In this document: positions 12,134-24,125 of the stretch, in pieces | How positions within the stretch are numbered: the stretch's first letter is position 1 | Layout of the letters: each line of letters begins with the position of its first letter | Source: Oxytricha trifallax | Taxonomy: Eukaryota > Ciliophora > Spirotrichea > Sporadotrichida > Oxytrichidae | NCBI GenBank assembly: GCA_000711775.1 | Contig: ARYC01000423.1 | Location: 62,001-126,000 of the forward strand | Reading direction: 5' to 3' | DNA length: 64,000 nucleotides | Translations under genes and position numbers: made by a program | The notes under the pieces: generated by a model | Told to the model about the DNA's origin: nothing | The model's input: the letters and a program-made list of their open reading frames with translations, nothing else | Database searches by the model: none

Positions 12134-12513
12134 TTAACAAAATACAATGAAAAATTTGATAAGGGAATAGTAATTTATAAATTAACTAAATATGGTAAAA
12201 ACACTCATACTAAAAAAAATAAATAGTTAAGAAGTTTGATTGAACTTATTTGTAAAGGTTTAATAGAGTTTGTATAATTTGATTAATTAATAAAAAATAG
12301 GTTTAAAATGTTTATGAATTGTTTTTTTGATTTAAAGAATAGAAAAAAGTATTTGAGTGAATTCAATATAATATGAATTAATATATAAAATAGGTAAATA
12401 TTAAAATATCTCACCAATTTATGATATAGTAGTAGTAGTAGTGAATCGCTTAAGGCAAGGGAAATTAAAAATCTAGAGATCAAAATTAATTCTAGATATA
12501 TTAAATACTAATC

Positions 12514-12820
12514 ATTATTATTTGTCACATATATTTACATAATAAATAGGGGCCATTAATTATTAAAGATGGCATTAGGATTTTTAATTGAAATTTTCCT
12601 ACCCTATTGTTTTTCTTCTAATGACTGAATAGTATGGAACTCCAGAATATATAGCTCCAGAAATTTTGTACCTTTAGTACCCGAATTCTCAAACGACTGA
12701 ATGAGGATTTTCTCAAAATGTGTTTTTGAATATTTTTTCGTCCATCTCCACATATTTCAATGCAAGTATCAATTTTCTCGTCCTGGTCGCTCACTGTAAA
12801 TATATGTGACAAATAATAAT
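12514..12820. mobile_element. Inverted-repeat element with a gene-like core
   Basis: ATTATTTGTCACATATATTT with ACA (12517-12539) is inverted at 12795-12817 as TGTAAATATATGTGACAAAT. The 250-bp interior is richer in G and C, and its minus strand reads CIEICGDGRK. That resembles the CGDG motif of Cys-rich extracellular repeat proteins common in ciliates. It may be a small captured gene fragment. No target duplication was resolved. Confidence 0.45.
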
Positions 12821-12926
12821 AATTTATGATATATAAAGACTATAATGACTTGAAAATTAAACCACAATAATTTTAAAAATAACAAAAAATATATATATTA
12901 GAATTTATATAATTAACCCAAATAAT

Positions 12927-13030
12927 GGGCGCAATCTTATTCGGCTTTTGGCGCCGTCTTATACACATACATACTTTAAAAGTAACGAGTCTTTGGCGCA
13001 TTCTTATTATATTTTTGGCGCCGTCTTATA
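12927..13030. repeat. Two GGCGC-rich repeat units upstream of the MT-A70 gene
   Basis: Two direct copies of a 37-38-bp unit (12927-12963 and 12993-13030) share GGCGCA, TCTTATT and TTTTGGCGCCGTCTTATA. They are strikingly GC-rich for this DNA and lie 70 bp before the methyltransferase start, so they could be a promoter or binding region, or transposon subterminal repeats. Confidence 0.5.
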
Positions 13031-13101
13031 AGAACTACTTGAATATTTAATTAAAAAATATATGAATATATAATAATTAATTAAAAATTATTTTTTTATA
13101 G

Positions 13102-14019
13102 ATGATTCAAGGAATCATGAGTAAATAGAAAGATAACAAATAACCTCATTACATTAAGGACAAGGATGGATAATTCAAGTGCTCATTTTTCAAATCTTGT
13201 AAAGCAAAGTACAAAAACTTAGATTCGAATAATGTTTTTCAGCATGTTCACCATAAAAAACAGCAAATGATTAAAAAGTCAAATTACTGACACATGTTTA
13301 GCTGCAACAAAAGATATAAATATAGGAAAGATTTATTTAAGCATTAAAGGAACAAATAACATGAAGACGCTTAATACCATGCAGTTGTTGGAGATGTCAC
13401 TTAAAACTCCATGGAATGATTTGGAATCCCTAATACTCAAACTAAACAATGGAAAGTACTTTGATATAGTGATGTGCGATCCACCCCACCCTGCACAGCT
13501 CTAAATCTTACGTATAATACAATGACAGAAGAGTATATTCTTTCTATGCCAAAAGAGCAAATTTAAACAAAAGGATTCTTTTTCATGTGGAAAACAAACT
13601 TTAAACGGTAGATTTGCGAAAAATTCTTAGAGGGAAGAGGTTATAAAATTGCAACTTATTTAGAATGGTTTTAGACAGATAATGGCAAGACAATAGTTCA
13701 TGGAGTTGGGAAATATTTAAGTCACAGTGTGGAGGAATGTATTATCGGCGTTAAAGGAGATTATGCATATTTAAAAGAAAGATTCAACTTACAAAAAGTG
13801 AAGAGTAGAATCTTAGACTAAAGGAAATAAACTTCACAAAAACCAGTTACGGTATACGAAATGATAGAGCAATAAAGCCCCAATGGATGGTTACTTGATA
13901 TATTTGGAACGTTCATCAACAGGAGACATAGGTGGGTATTTTTAGGAAATGAGTCAGGCAAAATGAATAGGGTTAACAAGAAAGTTAAATCAAAAGACAA
14001 GGTTATTAAACGTTCTTGA
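13102..14019 (+). pseudogene. C2H2 zinc-finger / MT-A70 adenine methyltransferase
   Basis: MT-A70 proteins (METTL3/IME4/MTA1 type) methylate N6 of adenine in RNA or DNA. The N-terminal 110 codons hold two Cys-His finger-like motifs (FKCSFFKSCKAKYK...HVHHK and FSCNKRYKYRKDLFKHQ). The catalytic region has FDIVMCDPPH where the family has DPPW, then LTYNTMTEEYILSMP, GFFFMWKTNF, VEECIIGVKGDY, VYEMIE, and the typical C-terminal NGWLLDIFGTFINRRHRWVFLGNE. It ends at TGA 14017-14019. Frame changes near 13400 and 13500 and a TGA near 13289 break it, and the catalytic Trp is lost in the shift. TTTTTATAG before the ATG may be a 3' splice site. It lies 1 kb past the transposase and may be transposon cargo. 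Confidence 0.8.
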
Positions 14020-15400
14020 TTCTAATCTACTATATTTTTAAATACTTTAATTAATTAAAACTTACTCTTTATTTCAAAAAATTGAGTTTACTATCATAGA
14101 TGCTAATGGTATCTCAATATCTTATAAGATTAACTTTTATTTTTTATAATGATCTTTAGTAGAAATTATATAATCTAAAGATGCTCTTCAAAAATAATAT
14201 GATTTTTATTTGAACTTCAATATGTTTCTGTGTTTACCAACACTTAAATTTATACATGCGACACCACTTAATGAAAAAGTTCTGAGGAGATTTTCCATTC
14301 AAATTGAGTTTTACATACTATCTGTTGTTAGAGCAAATTAGGTAAGTTTGCACTTTAACACTTTTACCACATAGTGTCACTTACCCATTTTCTTCACATT
14401 TTCATAAAAATCTTAGTATACCCCCAAAAGCTTTTAAACTATATATTTAATTGCTAAATGTAATTGATTAATGGATAAGGTATATTTATTTGGATCTAGC
14501 AAATGGGACATTAGAATAATTTTAAGTAAAGTTACTATAATTAATTATGAATGTGCTTTAATCTGCGGCAAATGTGGTGTTTAATATAATGAAGTCTCTA
14601 TGATAAATTTTATTTCTTTCTTTAAAGAAATTGAGATTTTATAAATGAGGGGGAAAATCGAATTACATAATTGTTTTCAAATTAACATTAAAAGTAATAT
14701 TATAATTATGTTAAATGATGTGATTGGAATAATATGTATTTGATATAAATTTTTATTTAAATTACATCTGACCTGGTTTTTTATTTAGGAAATTTTAATA
14801 ATTATTATTCAAACTTATTTTTTGCTTGATATTTTTTGCTAATTCTCTAATAGAATGTAATTTTAATTTTAATCTCCTCAATAAGAGCTAATCAAAGAAT
14901 TATTAATGTATTGCATTATATAAAGTAATATAATTTTTTTATAATTAAAGGGATGAACGTCGATGAACATATTTTCATTATTTTAATATATTTAGACATT
15001 AATTTTAAGTATATTTATATTATTAAAGATTGTTTAAAACACCAAAACTATCCTTTTTATTATCTTTAGACTTCATAGCCTATTATTTACATTATTTCCT
15101 AGAATGAAATTTTTGGAAAGAGCAGCTTTTGATATAATTTTATTATTTAATATACCATTACTTTTTTTCTCCGAGAATGTTATGAAGTTATTGCTTTTTA
15201 TAAAATATAATTTTTTATTTATTTAAATTAACTTTAATAAATAAAATATATAAACATACTGAGATTAAGTTTTTAATTACCTTTTATATATTAGGACTTT
15301 TTTCTACAAGTATTTAAATATAAATTAAATTTGAATTGCAGTTAATAGTTGGAAAATTAATAAATTCAGAGATATTCCATGAAATATATTTGCATATTTA
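14020..15400. other. AT-rich DNA, no gene seen
   Basis: The sequence is dominated by A/T tracts. No frame gives a convincing protein on either strand and no inverted repeat above 20 bp was noticed. Confidence 0.5.
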
Positions 15401-15835
15401 TTCTAACCGAGATATCCTTCCCCACCCTAAACTAAGAAACCCCTCCACACCGAATCCTGATACCCATCACCTCTAACTTTACTTCACTAACTTTTGGTTT
15501 TATAGCATTTTCTTATAAAAGCTTATAACCTAAATGATGAACGGACAAAATGAATCCATTAAAATTATTGCATTACATATATCTTCGGTCCCCAAGACAA
15601 ATAAAAAATTAGAAAAAATACTAATTATTATGGCGGTGGGAGGGACTCGGGGTGAATTAGTTAAGGATCTATACTTAAATAAATTATAATAATCTTATTA
15701 ACAAAAAGTTGCAAACTTATTATATTAATAAGTTAGTGAAGGAAAGTTAAAGGTGATGGGTATCAGGATTTGGTGGGGAGGGTGTATCTAAGTTTAGGGT
15801 CGGGACTGGAATGGGAATGGATATCTCGGTTAGAA
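15401..15835. mobile_element. Inverted-repeat element, 435 bp, GC-rich arms
   Basis: The left arm (about 15401-15495) starts TTCTAACCGAGATATCC and contains CCTGATACCCATCACC. The right arm (15735-15835) is its inverted copy, with small insertions. The arms are much richer in C and G than the flanks. There is no coding capacity. The target duplication is unclear. Confidence 0.75.
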
Positions 15836-16072
15836 CACATATTAATTGCTCTTTCAAGCAAATATTAAAAAAATTCTTATAATTATTTTGGTCCTTTTCT
15901 TCTTCTGCTACATTGGACTTATTTGTGGTTTTTTATGATATTGGTTTAGTAAAGACTATTCCCTTTATAAAGAAAGAAACTATTGTACTTTTGAATTGAA
16001 AATTATAATTTTCTTATTATTAATTAAACTTCCTATTTTAAATAAAGACTCGTTTCAATCGTTAATTATGAA

Positions 16073-16105
16073 TTGATAATAATAATAATAATAATAATAT
16101 TAAAC
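16073..16105. repeat. (TAA/ATT)n tract next to GATCTGAGTT
   Basis: Read on the minus strand, GATCTGAGTTTAATATT is followed by an (ATT)n run. The same arrangement recurs at 39150-39180 and 59355-59385. Each lies at the 3' side of minus-strand DNA, like the microsatellite tail of a non-LTR retrotransposon. Confidence 0.5.
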
Positions 16106-16106
16106 T

Positions 16107-17580
16107 CAGATCTAGGCCTTTTTAATGCTTACGATTATAAATATGCTAAGGAATAAATCTTTTCGTGCTTCCTTTAGGTAAGGAGGTTTAATCCTCAATT
16201 TCTTATTCATTTTCTTTTGTTTCGCTATCTTGATTTTCTGTTGTTACTCTTTTCTTTCCCTATTCTGCTTCCGATGTATTTTATCTTGATTTTTTATCAC
16301 ATTTTAGTCATCAATCATTTTTTTTCATAAGAAGTTTCATCAATTGGTTTCAAATATTTTGAATTAAAATAAATTTATATATATTTAGATTTTAAAAGAG
16401 ATTGTAACTAATTATACTACGTTTTTCTACATGAAGCCTGTATGATTGGTGAAAACTTTCATTGGGAAGTGACTGAATTGAAAATTTGGTAGTAGTATAC
16501 GCCAATAGCTTAAATTGCATCAAAATTCATTTTAGCAAAGTGTAATTGATAGTTTCTGTCTTATACCTTTTGTACCTGTTTCATTCGTTATCTATTCTTT
16601 TGCTTATTCGCTTTTGTATTTGCATTAAGATTTTATTGAGAGGTGGGCTATTTGTGTCGAACTTGGCATTAGAGAAGATTGTTGAAGATTGTTAATGGAT
16701 GGCTTTGTATTGGCTTGTGAATGCTTTTCGGATTTTTTTTTACTCGCACTAATTCACTCCTTTCGAACATCTTTTTTCCCCATAATTTAAGTGGGACTCT
16801 ATTAATGCCAACTTGTCTACTCTTAGAGTATTTTTCTATTGCATTTGCATCTCGGTTTTCATTCCCCATATAAATTTTGTCTGAAATTTGTATAACCTTA
16901 GGAATCATAATTGTTTCTAGTCACCCTATTTATTTACTAACCAGATCTGGTTGGTATGTTTTTCTTTAGTAACTAAGGGAACTTTGTTGTCTTCCCTGTC
17001 TGAGGCTTCTTCAACTTCTTCAGTGTCGTCTGTGACTTCTAGTGTCTGCAACAATCCTGACGAGGATCCATCGACAGAAAATTAAAAATCATTTTCAAAG
17101 TCTCTGTTTTTATGTCTAGTCATAGCTAGAAATTTTGGATCTAATATTTGGGCTGCTAGATCGCTTAGATTAGTAGGTGAAGGAGGAATAATGGCTTATA
17201 AAGTAGTTAGGCAGAATGGTAGGTGTTTTTGGGGCTAAATGTTAGTGTCTCTCAGTTGTGTTGACTTGGACTACTTATATGGTTGTGGTTCTTTAAATTG
17301 TGGGCTAAGTGGATCTCCAAATGGGCTTGTTGTTTATTTGGATTAAGTATGATTGTTGATAGTAAAGCTCTAGTATACACCTTGACATGTAGTTGGTAGG
17401 GAGTAGTCTGGCGCTTATTAATGAGATTTAATATCTCAACTTAGGGAGTCCAATAATCTTTTCTGCCGTTCTGGATTATGGTCCTGCTTGCCCACTGTAT
17501 AAGGCCCCATTCTTCCTTGCCAGTGATTTAGATGTATGTTGGACGATTTGGGTGAAGTTTTGTACATGGCTCTAAGTAAG
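16107..17580 (-). pseudogene. Decayed gene, possibly of an (ATT)n-tailed retroelement
   Basis: On the minus strand, peptide-like frames run from about 17580 to TGA codons near 16107. One block (about 17580-17235) contains GKEEWGLIQWASR. The next (about 17430-16915) has an acidic stretch (EVTDDTEEVEEASDREDN). Another (16908-16669) is basic. The last ends in KKAQI before a TGA just ahead of the (ATT)n tail. At least two frame changes and one TGA occur. No reverse transcriptase motif was found, so assignment to a retroelement rests only on the tail. Confidence 0.4.
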
Positions 17581-18207
17581 ATGTGTTCTTTTAATGATTA
17601 TTAAATTTAGGCATTTCAATCTCTTTTCAATATAATGTTCCTATAAATTTATGATTATTTTGATATTATCGAAAATAACATAACCTATAAACAATTATTA
17701 CAATCATAAAGTCATTTATACTAATCAATAAGTAATTTATAAATTATTAAGTTATTAAAACTTAGGAAACCGTACCATTAAGAAATTAAGACCTAATCAG
17801 CATAATTTATGTGAAGCAAAATATCATTTATGTATATTCTTGAAGTTTGTGATATAATTACTAAATTAATATTATGATTATTATTATTATTTTCATATTA
17901 CCTTTGAGTTATTATTATTATGCTTGACTTAGTATTTAAATTCTTCCAGCCAAAAAATTGATTATTACGATTAAATCTGCCCTCTCAAAATTTCACTCTT
18001 CCTCTTTCTTTGTCTTCTTTCAATTATTTATCAGTTTCTTCCTTATTCCCACCTAATTTAATTTTTACATAGATATATTTTTACTAATGCTCTCATGAAT
18101 TTATATATACATATTTATTGAAATTTAATCATGATTTTCTTTGTGTATTTTACCCATTTTAACATCTATTATTTGCATTATTTAATTACAAATATTAATT
18201 CTTTTCA

Positions 18208-19590
18208 GATCACAAAATAAAACAACAGCGAAGTAGACAAGTACTTAAAACAAGTTTGAGAAAAGTCAAGTTGAAAGTTATAATGATTGGGTAGATAGCA
18301 TATATAAAGCAATAAATTGGGAATTATGGTGAGACAAAGACAACAAAGACATTGAATATAATTATAGATAATATTTTAAATAATGATTTATTGGTTTAAA
18401 TTGATTGACTATAATAAATAACAATTATTTTTATTAATAGAAGATATAAAATTTTTATAAATATAAACGAATCAATCAGTTGAAGAATTGAATACTGCAA
18501 GATGTGTAAAAATATACCCCATAATGAAGTAGTACAAATACAAACAGTAATGTAAACTGTTTAGTGTGAGATAGACAGTCTTACTTGTTTAACTTAGTAC
18601 GATAAATCTTTGAATAAAACCAGTAAATTAAACTAAGATTTTATGAATAACATGTTTTTTACACAGTTAGAAGTAAAGATCTACAAAATTCTCACATACT
18701 TGCAGTGAAACATTTTGAATATCTTTATTTCAGCAACGGCTACCCTCCAATATCCTCTTAGGATGAATAACTGATAAGACTCATGACTCCAAAGGATTAT
18801 ATAATGCAATTTCAAAAGATGCCAATAGCAGAAGCACAGTAGGATGAAGTTAATCGATATAATTTCATATTGTTTTTACTCAAATTCTTATTCATCAAAT
18901 ATAAATATACAATACATCAAACATCTTTAGAAGATTTAAACAATCACTATAACTTATTATTATTATTACTTGTGAAAATGAAACAAATCAAGTAGATGAG
19001 CCAAATTACTCCAGAACAATGGTAATATTAATGATAAGCCACCCTGTGTTTGAACTATTAGACTAATAAATATTTGAAATGTCTGCCAAAGAATGGACTG
19101 GCACTCAGAGACATCACTTCATGCTAATCCTGAATTAATTATCACCACTCATTAATCTTTAAATAACTATGAACCAACCAACCACTTAATCAATATAAAT
19201 GTTATTTAATTAAATGGTAAATATAGTAATGTAATTAACTAGATAACTTTACAGCGCAAGGATCACAATGAGAGAGATGAAAATGGACAGAAACAATGAA
19301 TCAGTGTATCCAGCTAATCAGTCATCTAGAATGAACTAGCAGCCAAGAATGAAGTTAAAATAGCAGTGTGTGAATAATGGCTGAAGATTCAATAGAACAA
19401 TGGTTTCATAGAAGCAGAAGAATTTCAATTCAATAATGGAGAGGAATATAAATAATGGTTTTATGATTATAGGGGAGGGTATATTGGGAAACAAATAAAT
19501 TACATTTTAACTTGTAAATATTCAAAGTCAAGTGCATTTATTAAAATTAGGAATAATGGAGATATCAAAAGATGATTAGATTGTTCGAAA
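18208..19590 (+). CDS. Split gene of unknown function (four coding blocks)
   Basis: Four blocks read well with TAA/TAG as Gln: about 18208-18366 (SYNDWVDSIYKAINWELW), 18660-18880 (SKDLQNSHILAVKHFEYLYF), 18975-19190 (EWTGTQRHHFMLILN) and 19270-19590 (AAKNEVKIAVCEQWL, YDYRGGYIGKQ). They are separated by AT-rich gaps of about 80-290 bp. CTTTTCAG precedes the first block like a 3' splice site. The gaps may be introns or internal eliminated sequences, and junctions were not resolved. A TGA occurs after WELW and another near 19300. No family was recognised. Confidence 0.45.
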
Positions 19591-20065
19591 TAATTCAATA
19601 CAATATTATAAATGTAATATTATATCAATCTTTAATAATTAGGTGCTTGTTCAAATCATATGTTGCCATCTTATCATCACTTATTAGAATCGATAAGAAT
19701 TAATTTATGAAATATTTAAATAAAGCTACTATCTCGAGTTAATTATTATTCAAATAAATTATTATAACTCTTTAAGTTAATTTAATGTTTTTGTTATATA
19801 AATATGAATATTATGATTATATTTAGAGATATTATATTTCTTATTAATGTTTTAAACAAAACAACCAATAAAATCTATATTTTTTATATTAGATTAAAAT
19901 ATTTTTCTTTGCTTATTCCATCCTATTTTTAAATTTATTCACGAATCATTTTCTATTTGTTTTAATCTTCTTCTTTTGAACTATATAATTGATGTATGCC
20001 AATTATTATGAAATAAAATAGGGTAATTACATTAAATTTATTAAACTTTGAAGTAAATTTTACAT

Positions 20066-20719
20066 ATGATAAAAAGAAAAGGATACATAAATAAGAAAAG
20101 TGTTGAATTGAAGCTCAACTTGAAAGATTTGATATCCAATGAGCGTATGTAGCCAATGATTTTAATTGTTGTAGCTTCTTCTTAACCAGGGATAATAGAA
20201 TAATTCAAATTTTAAACTATCTTGAAAGCTCATAACGAAAGTAAAGCATTAACCTAATCTGAATATCATAAATTATTGTAAGAAAAATAGTCAATTATCC
20301 AAGACATGGATCATTAACCACTAACTTGCGATAGCTCTAAAGAATTATTGCTAAGGTTTGCCTTGCAAATATCTTCGATTTCAATATTAATTTGTATTCA
20401 CATGAGAAAGGATTTTGCTTTATTAGTAGGTAAGACAATTTTCTGCAAAGAATACTAAGCCATGTATAAGCACCCTATGATATAGATAGCATGGGTACAG
20501 CGAGAAAGTCTTAATGGAAATCTTAGCATTGCAATAAACTAGACGGGCTTAAATTATTAAGCAATTCCTAGTTTTGCGAAAAAATAACTTAGATAATTAA
20601 TAATTACATTTATAAGATTTCCGAGAGGTTAAATTTTAATAAGAAGTTATTCCAGTCTTTTGCATACTTAGATAAAACATCATTAGAATTTTGAATAAAA
20701 AGACTTGTAGGAAGTTTGA
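20066..20719 (+). CDS. Intact 217-residue protein of unknown function
   Basis: The ATG at 20066 opens a frame of 218 codons ending at TGA 20717-20719, with many TAA/TAG codons read as Gln and no internal TGA. The product starts MIKRKGYINKKS, has a hydrophobic middle (LLLRFALQISSISILICIHM) that could be one membrane helix, and ends DLQEV. The stretch is less AT-rich than its flanks. No homologue or motif is recognised. At this base composition such a run without TGA is uncommon but could occur by chance. Confidence 0.5.
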
Positions 20720-21856
20720 AACATGGAAGTAACATAGTGTTCTTGTAAAGTGGTCATCATAATGCCACTGAACTAACTGTCATCAAATTATCTTATTTAA
20801 TTATTAAGCAATAAACTTAAATTAGGTAGGATCAGTCTCTCACATCAGACTATTATAGTTTCTGCTTGGCTTTGAATGAACTGAGAAAATGAATATAGTG
20901 TTACTATTTTTTCATTTCTTATTAATTAATTATACTTATTTATAAACTCATCTTTCTAAATTTGATTTAATCCTACTCTATATAAAATGATAAAATTAAA
21001 ATTACATAAAAACCTTTTATTCGGATAAGTATTGCTTTGCTAATTTAATCATAATATGCTCATTAATAAAAGCATAAAATATATAAAATAAATTTTCTAA
21101 ATATTAATAGCATGCTTTAAGAAGTGAATAGCATGTTTTTTGTTGTTGTAAATTTACCATGATATTTTCTTAAATAGAAAATATAAGTTCTATAATTATT
21201 CTTTGTGGTATAATTACATTAGTTTTTATTATAAATAATTTAATATTAGATGTTTATAATGTCTCGGCGACGTCTTCATATTATTTAATATTTCTAATTC
21301 AATATAAATTGACGCACTTTTACTATAAATGGTCGTTCATTCTTGATAATATATTAATAATTTCATTTTTTATATAATTTACGGATAATAAATATCATAA
21401 ATTGATTGAGGTGAGTATTCAATAAAGCTTGTGTTTATATGATTTATGAGCGATTTGCCACACACTTTTCCAACCAACAAATCAGTAATTTCCTATCTTT
21501 CTTAAACAATATAAGCCATTTAAAATGGTTATTTTGTGGATCCCTCTTTTTTATTATATTTGAATTACTCTCACCCATTTATATTTAGTAGTATAATATA
21601 TTAATTGCATTTTACTAAAATTACTAATTATAATAGTTAGATATAAGCGACAGTATTATAATTTTAGTTCTGATTAGAAAAATTTCATTTATTATATAGA
21701 GTTTTGAACTATTATATTTAACTAATGACTTTGATTATCTGGTATATTCCAGGTTAATTTAAAAAAAAACAACTAAATTAATAAAAGAATGTAAAAATAG
21801 GCAAATAAAAATTTTAATTGAAAATGGTTGATTGAGTTATTAAATGTAGAAGCATT

Positions 21857-22406
21857 TAGCTAAAATAGCATAATAATCGTGAATATAATCAATTAATCAA
21901 CTTTGTACATTTCTATTTAATTATATTAATTTTATTCTATTTTTAGGTACTCTACCGCAATTTAGCTGTTTTGCGGTAGAGTACCTTAATTATATTAATT
22001 TTAAAATAAATTAGTTTTAAATACTTCAAATAAATAAGTAATTTAGTTTATAGAAAAAGTAATATATAATAAATATAAAATATAAAAATGAGAATAATCT
22101 TAAAATGTTGCCATATTAAGCCACTTGTTTAATGGGATTAAGTTTAAAATTGTGAAAATTATTTATTTATTAAATTTATTTACTAACTTTAAATTATATA
22201 TTACTTTTTCTATAAACTAAATTACTTATTTATTTGAAGTATTAAAAACTAATTTATTTTAAAATTAATATAATTAAGGTACTCTACCGCAAAACAGCTT
22301 AAATGCGGTAGAGTGCCTAAAAATAGAATAAAATTAATATAATTAAATAGAAATGTACAAAAATGATTAATTGATTATTTTCACGATTATTATGCTATTT
22401 TAGCTA
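21857..22406. mobile_element. Palindromic element B, 550 bp, ATT duplications
   Basis: The termini TAGCTAAAATAGCATAATAA and their inverted copy at 22387-22406 continue into arms of about 200 bp. ATT flanks both ends (21854-21856 and 22407-22409). Each arm has its own hairpin around GGTACTCTACCGCAA (21946-21986 and 22277-22316). It is the better-preserved relative of element A and has no ORF. Element E3 starts directly after its right-hand ATT. Confidence 0.85.
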
Positions 22407-22409
22407 ATT

Positions 22410-23089
22410 CAGTAATAATAGTGTAAAAATAATGAATAGTTAAATTCTTAAAATACAGATGAATATAAATAAATGTTGATGATAATATTTTTATAATTAT
22501 TGATTTGAAATTTGTTTGATTAATTTTATTTATTTGTATACTTTGGGATCAAGTAGAAAAAGCTATTTATTTAAACTACTTGGTCCCACTATTTATATAT
22601 TAATTTGTTTAAATAAAATTCAAAAATAAATTTATTCAGAATGTGTTTCATAAATGAAATTAGTTTTCTATAACAATAAAAAAAGATTTATTCATTATTT
22701 TTATTTATTTTATAAATCACAATTTTAAACATAAAATATTAATAGTTTTAAAATTTTGTTACTTTTGATAGAAGTTTATTTATAAGTTACTCATTTCTAA
22801 AAACTGAAATAAATCAAGTTTGATAATTGTAAAAAGATCATTTAATTTTAATATAAATCATTTAAGTATTTTTTTATTTACAAATATTTAATAATATATT
22901 AATTACGATTGGGACCAAGTAGTAAAAATAAATATCTTTTGATACATCTTACCAAAAAATAATATAATAATTAAATAAATAAAATAACTATTTAAATTAA
23001 TATTATTAGGTCAATTCAAAAGGGTTAACTTTATATTTCTTTATTTCTAAAAGTTTTCAATATCTCGAATTTTTTTTCTATTTTGACTG
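22410..23089. mobile_element. Element E3, 680 bp, ATT duplications
   Basis: It ends with CTATTTTGACTG followed by ATT (23090-23092). The left end CAGTAATAATAG is preceded by ATT (22407-22409), shared with element B. It has the family marker TAAATTCTTAAAATAC near the left end and a hairpin GGGATCAAGTAG / CTACTTGGTCCC (22545-22587). Related copies are E1 and E2. It is non-coding. Confidence 0.75.
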
Positions 23090-23109
23090 ATTACTACAAA
23101 AACAAACCC

Positions 23110-24125
23110 TGAATATTTTTAAAATAATACATAGAATTACTTACATTTCATGCTTTACCTCAAACTGCCCTTATTAATCATCTCTGCCTCCATCATTATT
23201 TGTCTATGTCGTGCCTAAATTCAACCTTTGGTAGTTCTTATCATCCTATTTCAAGTCTTTCATCTTGCTAGCTATTCTGCTAAGTTTATCGTAGATTGGC
23301 TTTGAGTAATTAAAACCCTCATCTTCTACGTATTGTTACTTTTCTACATCATGGAGGTCTGCCTCCAAGGCATCTGACATCTACGTCTTGTGCTTTGAAG
23401 CCATCTCACCATCTCTGCAGCTTCAGTAGTTGGCATTGTATCCTCTTCTGTAGTTGCCATCTTCAGTGTCTCTTCTTTCGTGCTTCTCTGGCTCTGCATC
23501 CTCAATAATACCCCTATTAACGAGTTTCTCCTTTCCTCCTTAACTTGTTCATCAGCTGGAGGCTAGTCTCAACATTGGGCATCTTCAGCATTTTTTTCGA
23601 AAACAGTATTGCAAATATATTAAGGAACGAACCTTCTAATGGTGAACTGCCATTGGTACCACGCGATTCTCCAATTTTTATCTACGGAGATAAAATCTCA
23701 GACTTAGACGAGTGTCTTGGATTCGCGAGAAATTCGATGATCTTTATTTTTCAAGCCCACCCTATGCCGATTAACTAGACGATCTTCACACATTCCCTGA
23801 TCTCATATTACGGTTACTCTCCTTTCTATATGCCTAGCCACGAATTTATCTAGAGCACTGAACCAATCCTCTAGTGCCAGTTCTCTATCCACATTTGTGA
23901 AGCTAGATGCCCTGGACGGATTCCCATTCTCCTTAGAGGAATTCTTTTGTATGCTTAAGCATTATAAGGGAGGCAATTCTAAGCATTACCAGGAGGCTAT
24001 ACTAAGGATTCCTGCAAAACTCCCCTCTATTGCTAAGGGGCACGTTTGCTTCTTTGCTTTCAAACATCTCAAAACCATTCACGAGTTGCTTTGTCCTCCA
24101 GAGTACCAATGTATGAGTGATTAAT
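23110..24125 (-). pseudogene. Gene module copy 2, downstream part (G2 and neighbour)
   Basis: The region is clearly richer in G and C than its flanks and reads on the minus strand. Its downstream half encodes a charged protein (LEADLHDVEKQQYVEDEG, YDKLSRIASKMKDLKQDD). Near 23690 it has ENRVVPM and SFLNIFAILFSKK, matching ENRVVPLP and SFLSSFALPFCKK of gene G1 at 32386-32489. Upstream, ELALEDWFSALDKFVARHIE (about 23885-23830) marks a second gene. Frame changes and TGAs break it. The intron seen in G1 is absent here. No known family was recognised. The order matches the copy at 31.6-33.9 kb. Confidence 0.55.

Noticed and set aside
23897..24124. Plus-strand ORF of 75 residues
   Set aside because: The minus strand in the same place continues the gene module and matches the second copy; the plus-strand frame is probably a shadow.
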